A stretch of 64,000 nucleotides of DNA from Terfezia claveryi. Lineage: Eukaryota > Ascomycota > Pezizomycetes > Pezizales > Pezizaceae. The notes under the pieces were generated by a model. It was given only the letters and a program-made list of their open reading frames with translations. It was not told the DNA's origin and searched no databases. Positions within the stretch are counted from its first letter, which is position 1, and every line of letters starts with the position of its first letter. Shown one piece after another: positions 39,974 to 49,514 of the stretch. The translations under genes and the position numbers were made by a program. The stretch covers positions 1 to 64,000 of the forward strand of contig WHUX01000130.1 in NCBI GenBank assembly GCA_015179025.1. Reading direction: 5' to 3'.

Positions 39974-40692
39974 TGTAATGGAGAACGTTATCTCATTGCT
40001 TATATAATTGATTATATACTTTTGTATTTCCTATATTACTACTATATTATGTAACTAAGCCTCTCGGTTGAAGGACTAGCCTTCTACCACCTCCTATTGC
40101 TTTATAAGCGTCCATAGCACGCGGAATTTGCCATGGGAAGTTCCATGGCACTTGCCATATGAGGACACCCTCATTAGGCCGCGTGACCTCTGTTTAAGGC
40201 GTGTGACTCACTATTATGGCCACATGACCATCGTTAAGGCGTGTGACTCATTACTATGGCCACATGACCATCGTTTAAGGTGTGACTCATTACTATGGCC
40301 ACATGACCCCTTTTGTACAGCGCACCACCTTCTGGTGTGCCACCCTTTATTGTATTTATTTCCTTAGTCATCAGATCTCAGAGGAGTATAAATAGGCTGC
40401 TGGATTCCCTCTGGAATCCACAGAAGAAAGACAAGAAGCAACCAAGCAAGCCTTCAGAGCAAGCAAGCCTATATTCCGATCAGATCAAGATCATATAGCT
40501 TAGATAGCACAAATCATATAAGATAGATTACACCAGTTAATTACTGTTCCCTTCGGGAACGTCCCACATAGTAATCTCCCTACCCTTCTGAGGTCTTACC
40601 TCAGCAGAACCGAAATACACAAACGTCCATACCTACGGATATAGATTGTATAAATGGTACTGAATGAATACTGTCTAGTACCATTCATTACA
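39974..40692 (+). repeat. E4 3' LTR
   Basis: Nearly identical to the 5' LTR apart from small indels and scattered transitions. It also has three TGACTCA sites (40204-40210, 40244-40250, 40283-40289), with slightly different spacing in the tandem units. Confidence 0.93.
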
Positions 40693-40697
40693 TCTAG

Positions 40698-43129
40698 CTA
40701 CCTGTTCTGCAGTAAAGCAATATATATAATAAGAGTATTGTTCACTTGTATCAATAATCAGTACAATCTTACTATCTTCTAGTGGCTCTTCAACTTCAAG
40801 AACAGAAATAGTAGGAATCTATCTAACAGAACATAGAATAATCAAACCCATAGAAACCTGTCTTAGGCACTTATCCTAAGTATCTACTAAAAATCCATTT
40901 TTCTTTAACTAAAATAATCTCAAAATAATATCCTTCCTCCTAATATCTAAAACTTCAGCATCCATTTTGAACTTACCTAAAAAATGAGAAGAGAAATCTA
41001 ATATATTAAACCTAGTATTAACCATATATTTTCCTCTAGAAATTCAAGATCTATCTCCCTGTCTAACCTTAACTTCCTGAGCCCTTTTCCAAATCTCCAA
41101 CTTAATTGTTAATCTTTTCCTAATGACTGGAGTACTAGCTTCATAGTCTACTACTACTTTAACTTCTTCCCTAGCAATAAGAATTCAGACTGTCAGGAGA
41201 GGAGAATATCTAGGAGTATATCTGACAGTAGATAATATACTTCTTACTTATTTCCTGACTCTTCTTTTTTGAAATTAAGCTCTATAATCTAAAGTTGTCC
41301 TTTATCTTTTCAAGCTTTTTTATTGGCTAGTACTAGCGTTTGGCTTATACTAGTAGTAGTTTTTGGCTTATAGGAATAGGGTTCAGAGATATACTTCCTA
41401 TATGTACAATCCTTTGCCTTATGATTAGTACATTTATATTTTATATATTATTCCTTCTATATTCTACTTTTGTATATTAGAGAAGGGATGTGAGTATTAT
41501 TGTAGGAAGTAGGAGCTATTCTTTGAAGTTATATACCGATATCTAAAGGACATTTCTTAGTTGTTGATAGGATAGAGGTAGTTTAGTAGTTTTGGCTCTG
41601 AAACTTAGTACTGATGATATCTATCTCAATAACTTTTGTCTCCATAGCATAGGTTATTGTTGGAGCTGTTTATAATAGGCTATTAATACTTGAAGATAGT
41701 GAGGAAATTTAAGATAATTATATTGATGATCTATATATTAGGGATTTTAGTATAGGTATTAAGTCTATTGATTTCTATAAGATAATTAACAATAGATCCT
41801 ATCTTTTTCAGCTGCATGATCTCTTGATACAATCAATCATCCTAATAATGGTCTCTATAGTATATCTTCATGGCTCCCTTTACTTTGTCTTATATAGTAT
41901 AACTTATCCTATTAGCCTTTCACTAATCTAATGCTTTTCCTTCCAAACATAAACCAATATAAGCGAGCTTCTTATTTTTATCTCGAGTAAGGATAATGAG
42001 AAAGTAATTGTCTATTTAAAGGATCTATCCTTCTAATTGTATCTATTCACCTTTAAACTTTATAGGAGGTAGTACTTTTCTAGCAACCTATACTAGTAGT
42101 ATTAGTGGTATTGGTGGTATCAGTAGTTATAGTGGAGTAGAGTCTTATTGTAGTTCCACAGGTAGAACTATTAGTAAAGGAGGTAGTGGTAGGTTTCCTG
42201 CTACTTATTCCAATTACTATGTGAGGCCATTATAAGATAGAATAGGTTATAGTACTAGTACTTATCCTTCTAGCTGAGTAAGTCAGTTCTCTATTCCATC
42301 AAACCAGTTTTCTATTGCTTCCAATTGTCAGTCATAGTGGAGATAGTATTATTCAGCCTAGTTTCTTAGCCATCTAATATTATGATAGACAATTCTGAAT
42401 TTATTAGCTTGTGTATTTTATCCTTTAAGGATTAAATTCTATATCTAAGTAAGTGTAGCACTAGTATCATTTGACAACTTAATCTGTCTAGTAGTAACTA
42501 TATTTGTAGCATTCTGAACATTGGCAGTTGTTCACTAGATAAATACTGTATTCTATTATTGTATAGCCTAAAGCTTATGAACTTCTTGTAAGGCTGTTTC
42601 TTTCTCTTCCTCTAGCTATTTGAGGAGCTTCATAGTTATAGAGGAATCTAGTACTAGTGTTCAACAATGGAAATCTAGTTACTTACTCTTCTGAGATAGT
42701 CCTAGCTATATAGAACTTAAAAATAGTAGTGGTAGCACTGATAGTATAACTAATTAGATAATAGGTTCTTCTGAAGAGGTAGACATGGATACTGGTAGTC
42801 TAATTGGCAAGGTCCCTATAAATCTTATAGTGGGAGCAGGCTTTGAATAGATGAATATTGGTACTGAATAAATTTCTCAGCTTGTTGTTAGGCTCGAGCA
42901 ATACTATTATTATTATTATTAGCCATGTGGTCATTAGACCTAGTACCAAGTAGTCCTCTAAGCATAGATATATTAGTGTTGGAGATAATATCTATAAAGT
43001 GTTATAGACAAGTAGTATAATATTATAAGTAAGCTATAACTATGAGTATACAAGTCAGTAGAAAGGTAAGGAGAGATTATTAGTAATAACTACAAGTATA
43101 AATATAATAAAAATCAGATATAAAGCTAA
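40698..43129 (-). pseudogene. Family III copy III-2, part 2: protease and gag remnants
   Basis: Continues III-2 beyond E4: 40698-40745 matches 21010-21060 of III-1. On the minus strand a damaged zinc knuckle (CTNHKAKDC) is near 41450-41400. The rest is gag-side sequence too mutated to read. It is AT-rich and without a usable frame. Confidence 0.6.
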
Positions 43130-45452
43130 CTTAATAAGAGTAAAGCTATATGAGACTTAGAATACCACTTGAGTCTTATTGTATTAACTATATAAAAGTG
43201 GTAGCTTATATAGAAGTATTGATCTAATAACTGCTTATCAGATCTGATGACACTTCCTATAACAACTTAGTAGTACTGATATCAGGTGGTTGCCTAGAAT
43301 AAGAAGACGCTTCCTAATTAGAAACCCTATAGTCTAATGTATATTAATTAGGTAGCCTGAACTACAATGCTTTACAGTCAGGCTATCATATAGGAGATAA
43401 GCTTAAATACAGCAAATAACAATACAGAAGTATTAAACATTAGAATATTATGGAAATACATTGAAGAGAATACATATATAAAATCTATAATCAGACATAT
43501 AATGTAACTAATGGGGTTTCCAATCAAGACAGGGTTTCCAATTATATAAGATACTATACTAACCTTTTTTTGGTAATCCCTTGGTATAGGCAAGTACAGT
43601 ATTTAGTATTCCTTCCACCTGAATTAATATCTATAGAAACAATTACGCTCTACAACATGGTTATACTTATGTCCCGCCAAAACCAACCTAAGGTCATTAT
43701 CTGCTTCAGCCAATATAACCTCTCCAACATTTTCTACCCACTCCTCCTAACCTCCCATATAGGCTCAATATCAAGTGGACAAGGTTATAAGACCTCGGAG
43801 GCCTTTATTAAGTACCTATATTCATATGAAAATAGATTTGCTTGTACAAGCCAAAGTTAGGATACCTTAAACTATAGAGCACTAAGCTGCAGAAAATTCA
43901 AAATTCAAAAAGTGGTCATTATATGAATTGAATTCATTTATTTATACTAATCTGAACCTCTCCCCCATATGCTTCTAAAAGCTGCCTTAAGACTATCCTT
44001 ATTCTCTATAGTAAGGTCCCTATGATGTTTAGACTTCTATACCCTCTATATTTCTATTTTTAAATAATACTATGCACTGCTGAAATACTACAAATCTTTA
44101 ATAACTACTATATACTCAGAATTATCCTCATGTTTAACCGAGCACTTAATCTAGCTAACTTTAATACTGTAAAAGCAAATTTAGTGGATTATTTAATATT
44201 TGATATAGTATTTAAGCTAAGGTCTAGTATTATATCTAAAATACTATCCATGGATCCAGTATCTATCTTAACCTTCAATCTGCGATCAATTTAAAGTATG
44301 TATCCAACTTTATATTAACCTAATATTTGGAGTAGCATTGAGTTCACTTTCTCAAGGCCTGTGCTAGTCCCAGCTGTACTCGTAGTTATTAAGATATCTA
44401 ATGTGTAGCTGTACTTGGGAGAAGTATATAGGATGTGAAAGTATTAGGCTTGGCTGTTAGAGTTATCCTATTATTCTATTGGTATTGTAGGAGTACTAGA
44501 AGAGGCTTAGGTATAGTTAAGTAAATTGGAGAGAGTTTACCTGGAGGTTCAAAGTAGGTTTTGCTGAGTTTTTGAATTGTAGATTTTTGAAAAGTATTGG
44601 TCTAAATTGGTACCTTTCTATCTTAGTATATATATACTTCTTCTTTACTATTAATTAAAGATATAATTAAGAGCCCTTCTAGTAATTGTTAGCTATACTT
44701 ATCCAATATTTGGCCTATACAAGAGTAAAAGGAGGGGGGTAGTAGAGGAGTAGGGGGCTACTCTAAAAGGTAGCAATTTAAGACTCCTATGACTATTATA
44801 GACCTCTATATAGCTATATACTATGCTTTAATATAGGTTGTTGCAAGGACATGAGGGGGAGATTCAGGTAGCATCAATCAGAAGCATTTAATTCATATAA
44901 TAACTGCTTTTAGAATTTCTAATCTTATGCAAGTTAGTACCCTATAGTTTAAGGTATTCTAGCTTCAGCTTGTGCAAGCAAACCTATTTTTATATGAATA
45001 TAGGTACTTGGTAAAGGCCTCCGAGGTCTTATAACCTTGTCCGCTTGATATTGAGCCTATGTGGAAGGTTAGGAGGAGTGAGTAGAAAATGTCAGAAAGG
45101 TCATATTGGCCAGAGAAGGTAATGATCTTAGGATGGTTTTAGCAGGACGTAAGCATAGCCATGTTATAGAGTGTAATTGTTTCTATAAATATTAATTTAG
45201 GCAGAAGGAATACTTAATGCTGTGCTTGCCTACACTAGGGATTACCAAAAAAGGTTAGTATGTTTCATATGATTGGAAACTCTATCTTGATCAGAAACTC
45301 CATTGGTCATATTACTTCTTTTACCCAATCCTTTTGATATTTACATTTCCGATACATAACTCGCATCTATATAAGTGATCAAGCCATCATAGTCAGTAAC
45401 ATAGTAGGGTATTAGTTATTCCGGTAGAGAGTAGGTCTCTTACCTAAGTCAT
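43130..45452 (-). repeat. Family III 5' LTR of III-2, split by a fold-back element
   Basis: 43130-43504 and 45308-45452 together match the continuous LTR-like block 11095-11611 of III-1, for example AAGAGTAAAGCTATATG at the left and GGTCTCTTACCTAAG at the right. The intervening 1.8 kb is the fold-back insertion. Confidence 0.75.
43505..45307. mobile_element. Fold-back (long inverted repeat) element
   Basis: Left arm about 43505-43942 and right arm about 44893-45307 are inverted copies of ~440 bp. The right arm, reverse-complemented, reads AACAATTACACTCTATAACA against AACAATTACGCTCTACAACA on the left. The ends carry repeats of GGTTTCCAATC. The 0.95-kb centre has no recognisable gene and includes a G-rich run near 44730. 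The empty site is preserved in III-1 at about 11460-11475. CATATAA / CATATTA at the two junctions may be the target duplication. Class unknown; no transposase is visible. Confidence 0.75.
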
Positions 45453-45574
45453 AATATCTATATCTTATTACATAATTTATTCTATAAGAAAAATCCTAGC
45501 TATTTCTTAGTTATAGGATCTAGGTAAGATATAAAATAGTACTTTCTGAATCGTAAGTACTTATTTATATCAAG

Positions 45575-45940
45575 TATAACTACTAGTGTTTTCATTTCAG
45601 ATATTTGCAAAAACTTTTACTCTATTTATTATTACTAATACTTTAAAAATAATCTAAAATTCTCAATTTATTGACATACAAAAGTATTAACAGATCATTG
45701 CTGTATTAACCTCTCAGCTCTAGCTGAACCAAATTGGAATATTACATGGAGGTCTAATTGACTAGGAAATATATAAATCTATTGCAGTTACTAAGATAGC
45801 TCTAGGTAAGGTATACCATTATCAATTCTTTTTTTTTTTGAGGGGGGGAAATCAATACTCATAAACCTTTATCAATACAGTGCATAGGCACCAAATTAAG
45901 TAATTATTTAAATTGCCTGTGAGCGGCCCAGAACATATAT
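45575..45940. repeat. Dispersed repeat R, copy 1
   Basis: A ~365-bp sequence starting TATAACTACTAGTGTTTTC and ending GAGCGGCCCAGAACATAT, repeated directly at 46299-46706. It contains a poly-T/G run and AATTATTTAAATTGCC. This copy is the more AT-rich of the two, with mostly C-to-T and G-to-A differences. No coding potential. Confidence 0.8.
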
Positions 45941-46298
45941 GTGTGTTTATGTCACGGCACTAACGAACATAGTTACCCTGAACAGGGCGAAGCGGTAGAA
46001 CATTCTATAGCAAGCGTACTACGACTCGCAAGCGATAGAGTTATGGGAGATCAAATGGCATGATGCTACAACAAACGTCATATTTTTGCAGTTGTGATAT
46101 GGCCAAACCTGATAGTAAAGGGCTATGTACAAAGCTATTACAAAATCACAGCCTGAATCCTATCAATTGTGTTAAGTATAGTGTATCTAATAACCTTTTA
46201 CCTAACTAAAGACCTCTAACCAGCTACTGACCTTATGGGCTTAGAGAATGATATTTCAGATATTCTAACTGCTCGGTAAACTACAGTTTCCCAGGCAT
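45941..46298. other. Spacer between the two R repeats
   Basis: No gene seen. It contains GTTCAGGGTAACTATG (minus strand, about 45967-45982), which resembles the ends of the small inverted-repeat element at 55846. Confidence 0.4.
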
Positions 46299-46706
46299 CT
46301 ATAACTACTGGTGTTTTCGTTTCAGGTGTTTGCAAAAACTTCTACTCTAATTGTTATTGCCGGTACTTTAAGAATAATCTGAATTTCTCAATTTATCGAC
46401 ATAAGAAAGTATTAACAGATCATAACTGTATTAACATCTCAGCTCTAGCTGAACCAAATTGGAATGTTAAATGGAGGTCTAATTGACTGGGAAATACATG
46501 AATCTTTTGCAGTCGCTGGGACAGCTCCAGCTAGGTATACCATTATCAATTCTTGTTCTTGGGGGGGGAGGGAAACAATACTCGTAAACCCTTATCAATA
46601 CAGTACATAGACACCAAATTGGGTAATTATTTAAATTGCCCGTGAGCGGCATAGTGGGTGTGCCGCCCGCGGCTGTGCTGCCCGCGAGCGGCCCAGAACA
46701 TATACA
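46299..46706. repeat. Dispersed repeat R, copy 2
   Basis: Direct copy of 45575-45940. Near its end it has an extra ~35-bp GC-rich insertion (GCCGCCCGCGGCTGTGCTGC) just before GAGCGGCCCAGAACATAT. Confidence 0.8.
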
Positions 46707-47519
46707 TCACTGTTATATCCTCGAATCCTTCCGCTTCACATTAAAGCTAAAGACCTAGACCTATTTCATTTCCCTTAGCAAAACTTAATTTGAGCCCCAT
46801 CCTCCTCCTCAGTACAAATGTATTACCCGTTGCACCTACCGTCCCTAATTATAATGCCAACAACCATCCGGCGCCTACTAAAGACAAACCACCCGCCCGG
46901 ATCAACACCAGCGCCCTGATAAAGTGGCAGTCGTGTCATTGCGATGATAGGAAATGGTATTGCTGGAAATGTTTTTCATCAGGTCTGTGTTGGTTTGTAA
47001 TGAGCTGAGACGTTGTTAGAGATAGTAGGTCCCTATGTTAGGGGCAGGTTGCGCTACCATCACAATATACCATCACAAACGCTATGAGGGTATAGCAGTC
47101 CAAATGGAGGAATTATAGGGGGTGGAGGTCTGCGGGGCGGCTAGTAGGGATGAGCTGGGAGTTGGCGGGGAAGTTTTGGCCCTTGTGCTATGTTTGCTGC
47201 TTCGAGTGAACCATCATTGTGATAATCCTTTATGGGAGGGAGGGGGGAATAGTCTGGTTAGGGGAGAATATGATTTTTCTGAAAATTTTTGTCGATATTC
47301 TGGTCAACGAGCTGGTCATTGAGCTGGTGGAGGCAACAAAGGGTTTCATCCGTTCTCTTGATCCCCGCCAATACTCCTTACCGCCAGTTACCAACATAGC
47401 CGAATGGTAAGAAGTGTTTGGGTGCGTCCCAGGTGTCGGGGTTCGAGCACGGGAAAATCCGAAACGATTTTGCTCTTCTTCAAATTCGAAGTCAGTATCA
47501 CTTTCTATCAAGCTTCTCT
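46707..47519. other. Spacer at the border between repeats and genes
   Basis: Several short open frames occur on both strands but none resembles a known protein. A tRNA-like patch near 47398-47450 was examined and rejected. Base composition changes here from AT-rich repeat DNA to ordinary genic DNA. Confidence 0.45.
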
Positions 47520-48145
47520 TTGTGCAATAGAGATATATGTCCGCCCCCCTCCACCTCCAGCTTCTCAAAATACTCCCTCGTAAGTGATACAAAGCTGGTG
47601 ACAACATTTCGTTCCACTAGGTCCTTGGGATCCTGGATATGACCATTTCCGGGACCTGGACTTGAAGCTTTACATTTCCCAAAGCCGAGATCGAGGATTT
47701 TCCCGACGTCGGTCGTGCGAGATTTCGCGGACTTGGTCGTGCCCGGTGATGCCGAGGTCAACGGGGCCTTCGCCGGCGAAGACGGGGATGTCGGCTACGG
47801 GGAGAAAGATTAGTGCGGTTGATGCAGAGAGCGATATCGAGGCGAGAGTGTCGGTGGAATTGGATGTCAGAGCCTTTGAGGAGGTCGAGGCTGGTTGACG
47901 GAGGCGACCTTCAGTGTGTAGAGAGGGGGGTAAGTATTGATTGAAAGATGTGGTGGCAGTGATGGTGGGTATAGAGTTGAGGGGGGGAGGGAGGTTCAGG
48001 ATGCAATTTGGATGATTGAGAGAATGGAGTTTGAATAGTCTGGCTTGAGTTTGAAGTGGGATTGAAATTGGATAATACTTACTCTGGGCACAAGAAGAGG
48101 AGACAGTCGCTCAAGCTACAATTGTGATGATCTCCCTGATCAGCC
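47520..48145 (-). pseudogene. HIS1: ATP phosphoribosyltransferase (HIS1) pseudogene, truncated and frameshifted
   Basis: On the minus strand, in order, lie pieces of the first enzyme of histidine synthesis. A damaged N-terminus (LSDCLLFLCPE, about 48115-48083) is followed by GTAAGT and an intron-like gap to AAG/GTCGCC near 47909. Then LLKGSDIQFHRHSRLDIAL (about 47885-47830) is followed, in a second frame, by ALIFLPVADIPVFAGEG and DLGITGHDQV (about 47816-47728). Next, in a third frame, come TDVGKILDLGFGKCK (47712-47668), a short LQVQVPEM after an extra base, and DLVERNVVTSFVSLTREYF (to about 47540). The C-terminal half of the enzyme, including the regulatory domain, is absent. At least four frame changes make it non-functional. 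A working HIS1 must be elsewhere if the fungus makes histidine. Confidence 0.8.
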
Positions 48146-48661
48146 TCTCCAAAACCCTTCCCCCCTTTGGATCATCTCACGATTGATTGATCGTCACGCA
48201 ACTTTAACCCCATCACTCTTCCTTCGCAAGAAAAGAAAGGTGAGACTGGCGTAGACCGTCACAGAGTAGAGCCAAAGGATGAGTAAATGAGAGAACGGTT
48301 AAGTAGACATCCAAGGGCCCAGCTTGATGAAATCCTCTCAGCTGAGGATGGCGTAAGTAGCTCGCGACTCCGTTCACTTTTATTCCCCCATCCTACCCCA
48401 CCACAGATTGAAACCCGCCCAGCAGGCAGAGAACAGGGGTACGCAGACGGGCTCTTCGACGGTCAAACATCGCAGCCATAAACTGTCCCCGCCGGAGAAT
48501 CTTGTCTGCACCACATCCCACGGCTGGCGAAGCCTATTGGCCGATTGCCCAGCCTTACCTACGTACGTGATTTACATACGATACTGTACAACCTCAAACA
48601 CATCTAGAATCAACAGCCGCAGTTCAGCCTCGGTAGAACAATCTACAGACCACACCAAACA
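48146..48661. other. Intergenic region / 5' flank of uS14m
   Basis: Short open frames here (from 48287 and 48408) show no family resemblance and are probably upstream sequence of the uS14m gene. Confidence 0.4.
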
Positions 48662-49177
48662 ATGTTTCCCACCCCCCTCCTCCATCTTGCCAAAAAGCAT
48701 CCCATCGGGATATTCATCAATGCCCGTGTCCTCCGGGACCAAATGAAGCGTGAAGCCTTCGCCGAGAACGAACAGTTTCGTCAAGCACTCCGGTACACAC
48801 CCCTCCTCCCTCCCGCCTCCCACGCAAACACACACATCATATCCCCCCTCCCCCCCTCTTCCATCTAAATCTAACTATAATATTTGGGGAGGTAAGATAC
48901 ATCTCGCAAAACACTACCCTCCCCCCTCGTCAACGCGCACAAGCCCAGCTCCAGCTCACGACAATGCACGCCCATACCAGGAGCACGCAGTTCAAAAATA
49001 GGTGTATTGTCGGTGGGAAGGGGAGGGGTGTGTTTAGGGATTTTAGGATGGGGAGGGTTAGTCCAGCTTATAAGGTTCTGAGGTTGGGGGTGGGGCTAAT
49101 CTTTGTGTGTGTAGTATCAATTCAGGTTGAATGCGCTAGAGGGCAATTTGCCCGGAGTGAAGAAGGCGAGCTGGTAG
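48662..49177 (+). CDS. MRP2: Mitochondrial small-subunit ribosomal protein uS14m (Mrp2-like)
   Basis: Three exons: 48662-48792, 48897-49056 and 49115-49177, encoding 117 aa. Introns are 104 and 58 nt; the first has CTAAC before its acceptor. The protein has the uS14 order: an N-terminal INARVLRDQMKREAFAE, then RQALRYISQNTTLPPRQRAQ, and the conserved C-terminal block (RSTQFKNRCIVGGKGRGVF, RDFRMGRYQFR, LPGVKKASW). No zinc cysteines are present, as usual for mitochondrial S14. The length fits the family. It belongs in the mitoribosome head near the decoding site. Convergent with the TPR gene on its right. Confidence 0.93.
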
Positions 49178-49514
49178 GAGGTGGTTTGGGGTGTTGGGTG
49201 GAGGATGTGGAGGTGGGAGTGGATGTGAATGTTGGTGATAAGTATGGTGTATCATGCTCCCTTCCGAATTGTATCATATCAAAATTATTTGCATATAGAA
49301 AAAAAACTGATTATTGCCTATCAATATCGTATTCACAACCAAGCCTTTTACTACCCAGAATCTCAAATTGTTGTAACCCACCACACCTATACATATATAT
49401 GTACAATCAGAGCCATGCCTCTCTATTATCGTACAACAGTCCACACATCCAAAAGATTGAGCCTCAAGACAAAAGAATGAAACAAGACAGCCTACAACCT
49501 ACACAACCTACAAC
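49178..49514. other. Convergent intergenic region
   Basis: Separates the 3' ends of uS14m (+) and the TPR protein (-). Nothing else recognised. Confidence 0.5.

Larger units (their letters stand above)
31683..40692 (+). mobile_element. E4: full-length Ty3/gypsy chromovirus of a second family
   Basis: LTRs at 31683-32396 (714 bp) and 39974-40692 (719 bp) begin TGTAATGG and end CATTACA, with a perfect 5-bp duplication TCTAG (31678-31682 and 40693-40697). The interior (7.6 kb) holds a long leader, gag, a zinc knuckle with protease-like region, RT, RNase H, an unusual zinc-motif segment, integrase and chromodomain. There are relatively few stops, but single-base frame breaks (near 33950, 35290, 36600, 38660) make this copy defective. 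It is inserted in the old element III-2. Confidence 0.95.

Noticed and set aside
43570..43860. 96-codon frame in the left arm of the fold-back element
   Set aside because: It lies within the inverted arm, the right arm copy is not open, and there is no transposase motif.
45955..46035. Possible tRNA-derived (SINE-type) promoter near GAAGCGGTAGAAC
   Set aside because: Box A-like only; no convincing box B at the right distance and no cloverleaf.
46790..47410. Open frames of 60-70 codons on the + strand
   Set aside because: No family resemblance, no intron structure that extends them, located in border sequence.
47395..47460. tRNA-like patch (TAGCCGAATGGTAAG ... GGGGTTCGAGCACGGG)
   Set aside because: It has D-loop-like and T-loop-like words, but the T stem does not pair and the only anticodon stem leaves a 5-nt loop. 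It does not fold as a tRNA.
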